DNA from: DASQYE01 sp036389675
GTDB taxonomy: Bacteria > Acidobacteriota > Blastocatellia > Pyrinomonadales > Pyrinomonadaceae
Assembly (NCBI GenBank): GCA_036389675.1
Contig: DASVWI010000008.1
Coordinates: 1 to 64,000, forward strand
DNA: 64,000 bases
Reading direction: 5' to 3'
The notes under the pieces were generated by a model. That model made no database searches. It was not told where the DNA came from and saw nothing but the letters and a program-made list of their open reading frames with translations. The translations under genes and the position numbers were made by a program. Positions 16,992 to 25,844 of this stretch are shown here, one piece after another; positions within the stretch are counted from its first letter, which is position 1, and each line of letters opens with the position of its first letter.

Positions 16992-19544
16992 GTGGACTCT
17001 CTCCATGTGGCAGAGCCCCCCTTCGACAGCATGAAAAATACAGGCAAGCAAAATTTGACAGGCCCGTTCATGTGGCTGATCATCACAGCCGGAGCGATAG
17101 CCTGCATTCTTTCCTTGAGAAGCTTGCCGCTTGAGCGCGTAGACATGCGCTTTCTCCTGCTGGCCGTCGTCACGCTCTGCTTCGGCTCGCGCCTGAGTGT
17201 CAAGATTCCGCGCGTGCAGGGTGAGATCACAGTCTCCGACACCTTCATCTTTCTGACGGTGCTGCTCTACGGCGGCGAGATGGCTATCCTGCTCGCAACC
17301 GCCGATGCGCTCTCCTCATCGCTGCGCTTCTGCAAGAATAAGACGACGATTCTGTTCAACTCGGCTGTAATGGCCTTTGCGACGGCGCTGACCGTGGCGA
17401 CGTTGAACCTGCTGTTCGGTTCCCCGGCATCGCTGGTCAAGGGAGACTACTCCGCCGATTTCCTGCTGGCCGTCTGCGTGATGGGGTTCGTGCAGTATAT
17501 CTCCAACTCGGGGTTGGCAGCCGTCAGGCAGGCACTCAAGGCTGGCGAGTCCATCTGGCAGATGTGGAGGAGGGGTTATCTCTGGACTTCCATCACCTAC
17601 TTCACGGGGGCGTCGGCGGCGGCGATCATCGCCAAGGTCTTCGGCGGCATCGGCACTTACGCTTTCATCGTCACGACCCCGATCATCGCCGTCGTCTATT
17701 TCACCTATCGCACTTATCTGAAGAACGTCGAAGCCTCTCAGGAGCAGGCCGAGCAGGCGCAGCGTCACGTCATGGCGCTTCAGGCGAGCGAGGCTCGCTT
17801 CCGCAGCGCCTTCGAGCGCTTTCGCAGCGCCTTCGACTACGCCGCCATAGGCATGGCGCTGGTCGCTAAGAACGGGCGCTGGCTTCAGGTCAATCGCTCG
17901 CTCTGCGAAATCCTCGGCTACACGGAACAGGAACTGCTCTCGACACACTTTCAGGCCATCACGCACCCGACAGACCTCGCGCCCGCGATGGCTAACATCA
18001 ACCAGTTGATCGAAGGCAAAGTCCCCACCTACCAGATGGAGAAGCGCTATTTTCATAAGCTGGGCCACGAGGTCTGGGTGATGTTGAGCGTCTCACTGGT
18101 CAAAGATGCCGAGACCAAATCGCAGCACTTCATTTTTCAGATTCAGGACATTACAGACCGCAAGCGCGCCGAAGACCGTCTGCTTCACGACGCCTTCCAC
18201 GATGCTCTGACGGGTCTGCCCAACCGTGCCCTCTTCGTCGATCACCTGAAGCTGGCCGTGCAGCGCACGCGTCGGCGCGAGGACATGCTCTTCGCTGTCC
18301 TCTTCCTCGACCTTGATCGCTTCAAGGTCATCAACGACTCCCTGGGCCACATGGTCGGCGATCAACTCTTAGTCGGCATCGCGCGCCGCCTTGAGACGTG
18401 CCTGCGCCCGGGCGATACGATTGCGCGCCTCGGCGGCGACGAGTTCACAATCCTACTCGAAGACATTACGGACGAGGAAGAGGTCATAGAGGTCGCGCAG
18501 CGTCTACAGAAAGAGCTGACGCAGGCTTTCAATCTGAGCGGCCATGAAGTCTTTACCAGCGCGAGCATAGGCATTGCGCTCAGCACGACCGGCTTTGAAA
18601 AGCCTGAAGACCTGCTGCGCGACGCTGACACGGCGATGTATCGCGCCAAGTCCATGGGTAAGGCGCGCCACGAACTCTTCGACAAGGGGATGCACACGCG
18701 CGCGCTCACACAGTTGCAACTGGAAACGGATTTGCGCCGCGCCGTCGATCGTCAGGAGTTCATCATTCATTACCAGCCGATTGTCTCGCTGGCGAACTTC
18801 CGCCTCGCCGGCTTTGAAGCCCTCGTCAGATGGGAGCACCCGGAGCGCGGGCTCGTTCCCCCGACGGACTTCATACGCATCGCCGAAGAGACGGGGCTCA
18901 TAGTCCCGTTGGGCCACTGGGTCTTGCGCGAGGCTTGCTACCAGATGCGCGAGTGGCAGAAGATCATCCCAGCCGATCCTCCGCTCTCGATCAGCGTCAA
19001 CCTGTCGAGCAAGCAGTTCATGCAGCCGGATCTGATCGGTCAGGTCAAGGCCGTGCTCGAAGAGACGCAGATCGACCCGCGCAGCCTGAAATTAGAGATC
19101 ACCGAAAGCGTGGTGATGGAAAACTTCGAAGCGGCCACGGAGATGCTTCAACAGCTACGCAATCTGGGAGTCGAGTTGAGCATAGATGATTTCGGCACTG
19201 GCTATTCCTCTCTGAGCTACCTGCACCGCTTCCCGATCAGCACGCTCAAGATCGACCGCTCCTTTGTCAGCAGCATGGCCGACAATAACGAGAATACGGA
19301 GATCGTCAGAACCATCGTGATGCTGGCGCGAAACTTAGGCATGAAGGTCGTCGCCGAAGGCGTGGAGACCAAGGAGCAGTTGGCCCAACTGCGGGCGCTC
19401 GAATGCGATTACGGGCAGGGCTACTTCTTCTCAAGGCCGACCGATGTGGACGCGACCGGCAAGCTCCTTATAGAAGTTGAAGACTATCTGATGTCGCCGA
19501 ACTTCGACGGCCTCAAGCCCCTCGAATATGCGCTCGTGGCTTAG
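16992..19544 (+). CDS. Membrane PAS-GGDEF-EAL protein (cyclic-di-GMP turnover)
   Basis: An 850-aa signalling protein. The first 240 residues hold about six hydrophobic segments forming a MASE-like membrane sensor. A coiled-coil linker and a PAS domain (about 275-395) follow. The GGDEF domain has an intact GGDEF at 481-485. The EAL domain has EAL at 609-611, plus ITESVVMEN and IDDFGTGYSSL, so both cyclase and phosphodiesterase activities look possible. The start is uncertain: GTG 16992 or ATG 17031; neither has a good ribosome-binding site. It faces the lipoprotein gene at 19602 (convergent). Confidence 0.92.
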   Translation: MDSLHVAEPPFDSMKNTGKQNLTGPFMWLIITAGAIACILSLRSLPLERVDMRFLLLAVVTLCFGSRLSVKIPRVQGEITVSDTFIFLTVLLYGGEMAILLATADALSSSLRFCKNKTTILFNSAVMAFATALTVATLNLLFGSPASLVKGDYSADFLLAVCVMGFVQYISNSGLAAVRQALKAGESIWQMWRRGYLWTSITYFTGASAAAIIAKVFGGIGTYAFIVTTPIIAVVYFTYRTYLKNVEASQEQAEQAQRHVMALQASEARFRSAFERFRSAFDYAAIGMALVAKNGRWLQVNRSLCEILGYTEQELLSTHFQAITHPTDLAPAMANINQLIEGKVPTYQMEKRYFHKLGHEVWVMLSVSLVKDAETKSQHFIFQIQDITDRKRAEDRLLHDAFHDALTGLPNRALFVDHLKLAVQRTRRREDMLFAVLFLDLDRFKVINDSLGHMVGDQLLVGIARRLETCLRPGDTIARLGGDEFTILLEDITDEEEVIEVAQRLQKELTQAFNLSGHEVFTSASIGIALSTTGFEKPEDLLRDADTAMYRAKSMGKARHELFDKGMHTRALTQLQLETDLRRAVDRQEFIIHYQPIVSLANFRLAGFEALVRWEHPERGLVPPTDFIRIAEETGLIVPLGHWVLREACYQMREWQKIIPADPPLSISVNLSSKQFMQPDLIGQVKAVLEETQIDPRSLKLEITESVVMENFEAATEMLQQLRNLGVELSIDDFGTGYSSLSYLHRFPISTLKIDRSFVSSMADNNENTEIVRTIVMLARNLGMKVVAEGVETKEQLAQLRALECDYGQGYFFSRPTDVDATGKLLIEVEDYLMSPNFDGLKPLEYALVA

Positions 19545-19601
19545 GATGAATAGTTGACGGCTAGTGAAGGGGGCTACATGCTGTCGCCCTCGCGGGGCTT
19601 A

Positions 19602-20924
19602 TCACCAGCGTGCAAGATCGAGAGCGCCTTTAATATCCTTCTCTGTGCCGCGCATGATGGTTACGCCTTCGCCCTCAAGACGCACCAGCGTCACGTGCCC
19701 GTCTTCTCGCCAGATCGCTTCATTGAGACCGGGGGTCTTGTCCTGCCTCGCGTGGGCGCGTCGCCGCTGAAGATTATTGTAGGCGCGAAAGAACTCTGCG
19801 GCGTCTCCTTCGGTATCCCACACGGTTTTCCAGACGAAAAGCGGTGTGCCCTCCCGCTCGAAGAGATAGGCGCTGTCGCCGCCCCAGCCCGCCGCCGCGC
19901 GCCCTGCCTCCTGCTCGCTAACGCCCGCCATCAGCAGCCCGCGCATGCCTATCTCGCCGATGGGAGTTGAAACCGTGGTGCGCCAGCCCCGTCCGGTAAA
20001 GCCTGCTTCATCCAATCGCACGTCGCGCGGCGCTTCCCGCTGTAAATATTTTTCCGGGTGAAGAATCTGTTCGCTGGAGGCGGGCGGGCGCTGGAACAAC
20101 TCGTCGACGGCGCGTTCTCCGCCGCGACGACGCACCGCCTCAACAAAGCGCGCGCCGTCTCTGTAACGAAAAATGAAGGTCTCGATCAGCAGCGGCGGAA
20201 AAAGTTTTCCCGCCTCCGAACGATACTGGCCGAAGCGCTCGCTCTCCTGCCGCGTGATGTCTTCGAGCGAGCGGCGACCGTAGGCGTCTCCATCTTCCGC
20301 TCGACGCTGCACGTTCATCGCGTCGCCTTCGATCACGGCGAACACGGCTTCCGTGCGGTCGAAGCTGTAAGGCCGCACGACCAGCAGCTTCATGAGATCG
20401 AAATGCTGATCCTGTAGCGCATGGACAAACTCGTGCGTTAACAGGGAATCGTCATTCGTCTTGTCCACGAGCAGTACCTGCTTGTCGAGCGGTGAATAGG
20501 TGGCGCTCGCGGAGACGGCCAGGAAGCCCGCGCCGAGCGATACCAGATCAGTCCCTTCGGGCAAGACCCCGCCCGCTGCCGCGAGGCGGCCCAGAGCGCG
20601 CAGCTCATCGCCGCCGAGCGTCTGCGCCATCTCGTTCGCACGCGTGCCGTATTCCCAACCGGAAAGCTCCGTCATTCCGACTTCCGTTTTCCAGTCAAGC
20701 TCACGCAGCCGCGCAGCTACAGAGGTCGCACGCGCGCGCATCTCCCGCAGCTTTGGCGTGAGCGGCCTGAGGGGAAGCGGCGGCAGGCTGCGCTCCACCG
20801 GCAAAGCCGTCGCCGGACTCGCGCTCATATTCCCCCCGCGCTTATTCCCGCACGAGATAACCAGCAAAGAGATGATAAAAATGAGAGCGGAACAAAGTAT
20901 TATTCCCCGGCCCTGAACACCCAT
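19602..20924 (-). CDS. Putative HEXXH-containing lipoprotein
   Basis: A 440-aa protein with a lipoprotein signal: a hydrophobic stretch then LLVISCG, with the lipidated Cys at 25. A zinc-protease-like HEFVH motif (164-168, in LLTHEFVHALQDQHFDL) is followed by an acidic IEGDA segment that may give the third ligand. The distal half has no recognised fold. The start was moved to the ATG at 20922-20924 because the upstream extension runs into a palindromic element and would bury the signal peptide. It is the last gene of the minus-strand block. The peptidase role is inference from one motif. Confidence 0.7.
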   Translation of the reverse strand: MGVQGRGIILCSALIFIISLLVISCGNKRGGNMSASPATALPVERSLPPLPLRPLTPKLREMRARATSVAARLRELDWKTEVGMTELSGWEYGTRANEMAQTLGGDELRALGRLAAAGGVLPEGTDLVSLGAGFLAVSASATYSPLDKQVLLVDKTNDDSLLTHEFVHALQDQHFDLMKLLVVRPYSFDRTEAVFAVIEGDAMNVQRRAEDGDAYGRRSLEDITRQESERFGQYRSEAGKLFPPLLIETFIFRYRDGARFVEAVRRRGGERAVDELFQRPPASSEQILHPEKYLQREAPRDVRLDEAGFTGRGWRTTVSTPIGEIGMRGLLMAGVSEQEAGRAAAGWGGDSAYLFEREGTPLFVWKTVWDTEGDAAEFFRAYNNLQRRRAHARQDKTPGLNEAIWREDGHVTLVRLEGEGVTIMRGTEKDIKGALDLARW

Positions 20925-20970
20925 AACACAGCTTAGACGCACGAATCCCGCCCCGCGATGCCGTAAAAAG

Positions 20971-21064
20971 AAAGGATGAAGGCGGAAGGATGAAGGATGA
21001 AAGAAATGCTTCAATTTCGTTGATAGCTTTTACTTCATCCTTCCGCCTTCATCCTTCATCCTTA
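20971..21064. repeat. Heptad palindromic element, family A
   Basis: The left arm is AAAGGATG, AAGGCGG, AAGGATG, AAGGATGA. The loop is about 30 nt and includes AGAAATGCTTCAATTTCG and TAGCTTTTAC. The right arm is CATCCTT, CCGCCTT, CATCCTT, CATCCTT. It separates two minus-strand genes; the stop of the upstream gene (21062-21064) lies exactly at its edge. Confidence 0.85.
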
Positions 21065-23347
21065 ATCTATGCGCCACCATCGGCGGGCGAGCCATTCGGT
21101 TGAGAGCAGCAGCGGGATGATAAGGAAGAGGGGCCACCATGTTCGCAGCTCGAAGGTGCGGCGTACTCTCTCGGCGACGGTCGGAGACGCGTTGAGGCGC
21201 TCGAAGAGAGCGTTGAGTTGATCGGCGTCGAAGAGTTCCCCGCCGCCGGCGCGCGCTGTACGATGCAGCGTGTCGCGAGCCGCGCCCGTTTCGATTGGTG
21301 ACGGCGCGACGACGGCGAAACGCTTTTCCACGCTCCCCGTCTCTCTGCCTGACAGGTAGTCGGCTTCAAGAGAAAACTGCCCGCGCGCGGGTGCGACAAA
21401 ACGAGCGCGCCAGAGCCCCGCTTCCCTCTTGTCCGGGGCGAACAGAATCTCCTGCGGCTCAAGAGCGCTCGTCTCCGCCTCACCCGTCTCAACCGCCGCG
21501 AGCGATTGCAAACCAGCCTTAACCCTTTCGAGCTTCAAGGGGGCGAACGATGCGTCGCGCACGCGAATCTCCGCCGTCACCAGTTGGCCCACGGCGGGCG
21601 ACTCTTTATCGAGAACAATCTCGACTTGAGGTTGTGTGCCCTCCGCCACCCACATCGTCAGGCCCTGCCACAGCGCGCCGAAAGGGCTGCTCGTGTCATC
21701 CTGTGCGCCGCTGGCGCTCGTTCTGATACGCCACGAATCGGCTGGCCCGAAGAGAAGCACGCGCCCTGCGCCGTAGCGCATCGCCGCCAACAGAGGCGCG
21801 CCACCTGTCCCAGACGCGCCCGACCGAGAGGCTGAGCCCAGCACGGTTGCGCCCGGACGCAAGCCACGCAAGCTGAATCCCTGCCCTGTCAGCACAGCCG
21901 CCAACTGGCCGTCGCTCGCATTCAGATAGCCTCGCAGAGCGCCCGCAGCGCCCGCCTCGGTGGGCACAAGGGCAAACTGCCCGCCCGTCTTCTCGGCTTC
22001 AAGCGGCGCGCCGCGCGAGACCTGCTGCGTCTCAGAGGCCAGACCGCGCGGATCAACATCCGTGGGCAGAAGCCCGTAGAGCTTTCCATTCGGCGCGGCG
22101 ATTGAGCCGGCGAAGCTGTTGCCGCCGAGGACTACCAGACCGCCTCCGCGCCGCTCGACCCAACTGCTCAAGCGCGCGGCCTCCGTCGCCGACAGCATCG
22201 CGTTCGGAGTTGCGCCGACGATGATCGCATCGTAAGCGTTGAGACTTACTGCGCTCGCCAAGGCCGCGTGCAGCCTTGCTTCGGGCGAAGCTGCGACGTT
22301 ATTCGTCTTACCCGCTTCGTTCATTCTGCCCGCCTCTGCGTCTGTGCCCCCGCCAGCATTCTCTTCGTTCTCCCTCTGGCTGGCGTTGGCCTGCGTCGCG
22401 CCGATGGCGGCGGCGCGGCTCACCTGTGCAAAGTAATCGAGCTCGAACAGTCCGGTCTGTTCAAGAGCGCGGCGAATGAACTTTGCTTCCCAGGTCGGCT
22501 CGCCCTCGAAGAAGAACACACGCAGGCGACGCTCTTCGACGTAGAGCGTTAAGGGGCGCGAGAGCAAAGACTGATCTTCGCTGCCCGCCGGTTCGACGCG
22601 CGCGACGTAGTCGGCCCAGCCCGCAACCTTCGGCACAACCTCAAGCGTGACCACCTGCCACTCGTCATCATTATTCCAACTGACGCGCGTTGAAGTCTCG
22701 ACCTTGGCTGTGTCCGAGACTGTGACCAGAGATTCATGCCCGCGCATCCCCCGGCCATGAATCAGGCAGCGCAACGTGACCGGCACACCACGCCGAGGAC
22801 TGCCCAACACCTCGACACTCCACAGAGCGACACTGGGGCGAGCCGCCTGTCGAAGATCGGTGACAACATAAAGGGGCGCGCCGCCCGCCGCGGCACTCGT
22901 CAACTCGACTTCGCGGCGCGCCTCCGCCGCGCTCAGAGCCGCATCCGTCAACAATATCGCGGCAGCAAAGCTCTCATTCGTTTGCCGTCTCAAACCCACG
23001 CCCACATTTGTTGCGACGACAGGCTCAAAGCCACGACCCCTGAGCGCCGCAACCGTCGACTCGACGGCGGCGTTATGAGCCTTCCCCTCCTGCGCGTAGC
23101 GCACCAGCACGCGACCGGGCGACGCGCTCTCGTAACCGAGACGGACTCCGGCCAGCGCCAGAATCAACAAGAGGAACGACGCGGCGCGCAGCGATACCAG
23201 CCGGAGGCGTATGCGGCGCGGCTGATCTCCGAGGCTATGCCGGTAGCGATTAAGAGCGAAGACCGAGACGGCCAGCGCGGCGACCACGAGCGCACGCCAA
23301 ACATTACTGCCGTCCAGACTGAGATTGATTAGAGAGAAAATCATCAA
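21062..23347 (-). CDS. Large membrane protein with GATase1-like domain (BatA-operon type)
   Basis: A 761-aa protein. It has two N-terminal membrane helices (about 15-35 and 50-70) and one near the C-terminus (TWWPLFLIIPLLLSTEWLA). The central region includes AYDAIIVGATPNAMLSATEA and GGGLVVLGGNSFAG, as in the glutamine-amidotransferase-like domain of large membrane proteins that sit next to BatA/DUF58 genes. Catalytic Cys/His residues are not evident, so it is likely structural or ligand-binding. It ends this part of the MoxR-linked cluster, 26 nt after the DUF4175-like gene. Confidence 0.75.
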   Translation of the reverse strand: MMIFSLINLSLDGSNVWRALVVAALAVSVFALNRYRHSLGDQPRRIRLRLVSLRAASFLLLILALAGVRLGYESASPGRVLVRYAQEGKAHNAAVESTVAALRGRGFEPVVATNVGVGLRRQTNESFAAAILLTDAALSAAEARREVELTSAAAGGAPLYVVTDLRQAARPSVALWSVEVLGSPRRGVPVTLRCLIHGRGMRGHESLVTVSDTAKVETSTRVSWNNDDEWQVVTLEVVPKVAGWADYVARVEPAGSEDQSLLSRPLTLYVEERRLRVFFFEGEPTWEAKFIRRALEQTGLFELDYFAQVSRAAAIGATQANASQRENEENAGGGTDAEAGRMNEAGKTNNVAASPEARLHAALASAVSLNAYDAIIVGATPNAMLSATEAARLSSWVERRGGGLVVLGGNSFAGSIAAPNGKLYGLLPTDVDPRGLASETQQVSRGAPLEAEKTGGQFALVPTEAGAAGALRGYLNASDGQLAAVLTGQGFSLRGLRPGATVLGSASRSGASGTGGAPLLAAMRYGAGRVLLFGPADSWRIRTSASGAQDDTSSPFGALWQGLTMWVAEGTQPQVEIVLDKESPAVGQLVTAEIRVRDASFAPLKLERVKAGLQSLAAVETGEAETSALEPQEILFAPDKREAGLWRARFVAPARGQFSLEADYLSGRETGSVEKRFAVVAPSPIETGAARDTLHRTARAGGGELFDADQLNALFERLNASPTVAERVRRTFELRTWWPLFLIIPLLLSTEWLARRWWRID

Positions 23348-23373
23348 TGCCTACGTGCCGTCTTAAATAAGAT

Positions 23374-25725
23374 TCAGGGCGCGCCGGTTGCGAGGCGTCG
23401 GAAATAATCTGCGGCGCGCTTGTCATCGACGGGCAACAGCGCGTCCGCATCACCGCTCGTGGCGCGCGTGCTGTGGTCAGCGATGGCGAATAGGTTCGAG
23501 GCCGCCTGTGTCAGCAGTGCGAGCGGACGGCTGATGCGCGCCGCGTACTCTTCCGCGCCGCCGCCCGACTCCAGACGAGCCAACTCCGTCTCCACTATGC
23601 GTAGTTGTCCGGTCGCTTCAGCAATCGTAGCCGTGTGATCGCCGCCGACGGAGGACAAGCGATCAGCCGCCTGCCTCGTCCTCTCCCGTGCGCGCCCTAT
23701 GGCGCTTGAGCGCGCGGTGACGGGCACGTCCAGCGTTCCCTGTAGGTCGCCCAGCGCGGCATACGCGTCGGCGAGCGCCTCGCGCACAGTCGCCGCGTCT
23801 TTCGAGACGGCGCGGCGCGAGAGCCTTTCCAGACGCGTCTTAATCTCCGCCAGCTCGCCCGCATACCGCCGCTTGAGATCAATCGGCTTGCTCTGGGCCA
23901 AGACCGGCGGCACATAGCGCACGGCCAGTTGCGCTCGCTTCAAACGCAAGAGCGCCTCGCGCTCATAAACCAGAGCCTTCGTCGTATCCGTGCCCGCGAG
24001 CGCTTCCTCGGCATCCCACATCGCGCGTATGGCGTAGACCATGTCGCGCACGGACGAGGGCGAGCCGGACGGCGGTTCGGGAATACCGTGATCGTGCGGC
24101 GCTATGCGTTCGGCCACGGCTTCCTGCGCCTGCTCTTCAACGCTCGCGGGTGCTGTGCCCGTCGCCTCTTCATGTTCCTCGCCCGCGCCTTCTATCTTGA
24201 TATAGTCGTTGAAGGAATTCTTAAACTCGCGCTGCTCGGCGGCGATTGTGTTAGCGCGTCGTTTGACCTCTTCGACGGGCAGGCGCGAGCGCTCGTTATG
24301 AAGTTTTTCGGTGTGGATGATGATCTGTCGCTGGCTGAGCAGGAAGCGCCCTATCTCGTTGGGGCGCAGGTCGCTCAGGTTGAGCCTGACACCTTCAGGC
24401 CCGGCGATGGCAATCGCCAGACTGGCAGAGCGCCCCGTGTTGCCGGGCGACGGATTGCGGTCGCGCGCCTCTATCCAGAAGACCAGCGTGTCGCCAGCGC
24501 GCACGTCCAGACGTGCCAGATCAATCGCGCCCGCGCCATGCCACTCGCGCCCGCTCGCCTGCACGACGCTGCCCTGCCCCAGCTCGCCGTTAGTGAATTT
24601 CGCCGCGTCGCCCTCGCCGCGGCTCTTGATATAACGCAGCGTCGCGCTCTGTAGCCCCAGATCATCGCGCGCCGTCCAGCGCACGCTGATCGGCCCGGAG
24701 GGCACTGCGCGGAGCAGTTGATCGCCGGCGGGCTCCGTGATACGCACTTCCGGAACGGCGTCGGCATAAACCTCTACGGCGCGTACGAGCGGCGGGGGCG
24801 CTTCTCTCTCATCGGCAACCACGCGCGTCTCAAAAGCGCCGCTCGCGTGGGCTATGAAAGCTCCAGTGAAGCGGCCTTCGCCGAGCGCGCGCATCGACTC
24901 GGTTGTGCCGCCAGTGCTCAGCGTCACGCCCTCGATTGGCCCAACGGCACGCAGGCTGACCTCTATCTGCGACCCCTTGAGGACGCGCAGCGGCGCATCG
25001 CCTGCGGCCTCTTCAGCGCTCAACCCCGAATAAGAGGGCGGCACGACCCGCACGCGAAAATCTTCTACAGTGACAGGGATGCTCGTGCCCGCCGCATTCG
25101 TCGCATCACCCGCTGCGTGCTTGACGGCGCGGGCGTCGTCCGGATAAAGCCACAGCACGCGCCCCCACTCGCGCGTGAACTGTGCCGGAGCGGCAAGACG
25201 CAACACCATCAGCAACGTGACGAGCAGCGCCAGAGCGCCCGCGCCAAACGTCGCCGGCCTCGCGCGAGCGACCGCCCTCTCATCAATCCTTGAGACTTCG
25301 ACTTGCGCCTGCCTGTAGAGACGCGCCGCGATGTATGGCGCTCGCCCCTCGCCGCCGGTTTCGCCCTCCGCAAACGTCACCAGAACATTCTGCTCGCGGC
25401 CAGCGGCCCGCTCTATCTCACGAGCAATCTGTGCGAGCGTGCGCCGTTTCAGTAGATGCCTGACGGCATAGGCCAGCGATAGGAGGGCGGACAGAAAGAT
25501 CGGAACGACTAAGACGATACGCGTCGCGCGCGATAATGGCCGCACGTAATCGGCAACGCCAAGCATGGACAGCAGCGCCAGCACGGAGGCAAGCGTGTAT
25601 GCCGTTAAAGCGCACGCGCGCCATAGACGCCTGCGAAAGTGCAGACGCTCAAGCGCGCGGCGCACGCCGCCTTGCCGGTACGCGCCGCCAGTTTCGATAG
25701 CAATGGCCGGTGATGTTGCGCTCAC
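23374..25725 (-). CDS. DUF4175-like membrane protein
   Basis: A 783-aa protein with two membrane helices near residues 38-60 and 70-92 (ACALTAYTLASVLALLSMLG; IVLVVPIFLSALLSLAY) and a third near 160-178. A long extracytoplasmic part with Ig-like strands and a coiled-coil C-terminal half follow. This layout and the position beside BatA and DUF58 match DUF4175 proteins. Their function is unknown, but they belong to a membrane complex thought to work with the MoxR ATPase. Intact, with no frameshift seen. Confidence 0.75.
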   Translation of the reverse strand: MSATSPAIAIETGGAYRQGGVRRALERLHFRRRLWRACALTAYTLASVLALLSMLGVADYVRPLSRATRIVLVVPIFLSALLSLAYAVRHLLKRRTLAQIAREIERAAGREQNVLVTFAEGETGGEGRAPYIAARLYRQAQVEVSRIDERAVARARPATFGAGALALLVTLLMVLRLAAPAQFTREWGRVLWLYPDDARAVKHAAGDATNAAGTSIPVTVEDFRVRVVPPSYSGLSAEEAAGDAPLRVLKGSQIEVSLRAVGPIEGVTLSTGGTTESMRALGEGRFTGAFIAHASGAFETRVVADEREAPPPLVRAVEVYADAVPEVRITEPAGDQLLRAVPSGPISVRWTARDDLGLQSATLRYIKSRGEGDAAKFTNGELGQGSVVQASGREWHGAGAIDLARLDVRAGDTLVFWIEARDRNPSPGNTGRSASLAIAIAGPEGVRLNLSDLRPNEIGRFLLSQRQIIIHTEKLHNERSRLPVEEVKRRANTIAAEQREFKNSFNDYIKIEGAGEEHEEATGTAPASVEEQAQEAVAERIAPHDHGIPEPPSGSPSSVRDMVYAIRAMWDAEEALAGTDTTKALVYEREALLRLKRAQLAVRYVPPVLAQSKPIDLKRRYAGELAEIKTRLERLSRRAVSKDAATVREALADAYAALGDLQGTLDVPVTARSSAIGRARERTRQAADRLSSVGGDHTATIAEATGQLRIVETELARLESGGGAEEYAARISRPLALLTQAASNLFAIADHSTRATSGDADALLPVDDKRAADYFRRLATGAP

Positions 25726-25774
25726 GTTCGTGAAAGCTTGATCGAAAACAATTATTCAGTCTGCGCTCTGGAAC

Positions 25775-25844
25775 AAGCTTGAAAAGAATGCTTCTCTTTC
25801 TTCACAGCTTTTACTTCATCCTTCATCCTTCCGCCTTCATCCTT
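25775..25844. repeat. Half heptad element, family A (left arm missing)
   Basis: Only the loop (AAGCTTGAAAAGAATGCTTC through CAGCTTTTAC) and the right arm (CATCCTT, CATCCTT, CCGCCTT, CATCCTT) are present; the complementary left arm is absent. The right arm encodes, on the minus strand, the last residues (MKAEG) and the stop of the BatA-like gene. Confidence 0.75.

Noticed and set aside
19554..19970. 138-aa plus-strand frame after the GGDEF-EAL gene
   Set aside because: It lies antisense to the C-terminal half of the HEXXH lipoprotein, whose frame is longer and contains recognisable motifs.
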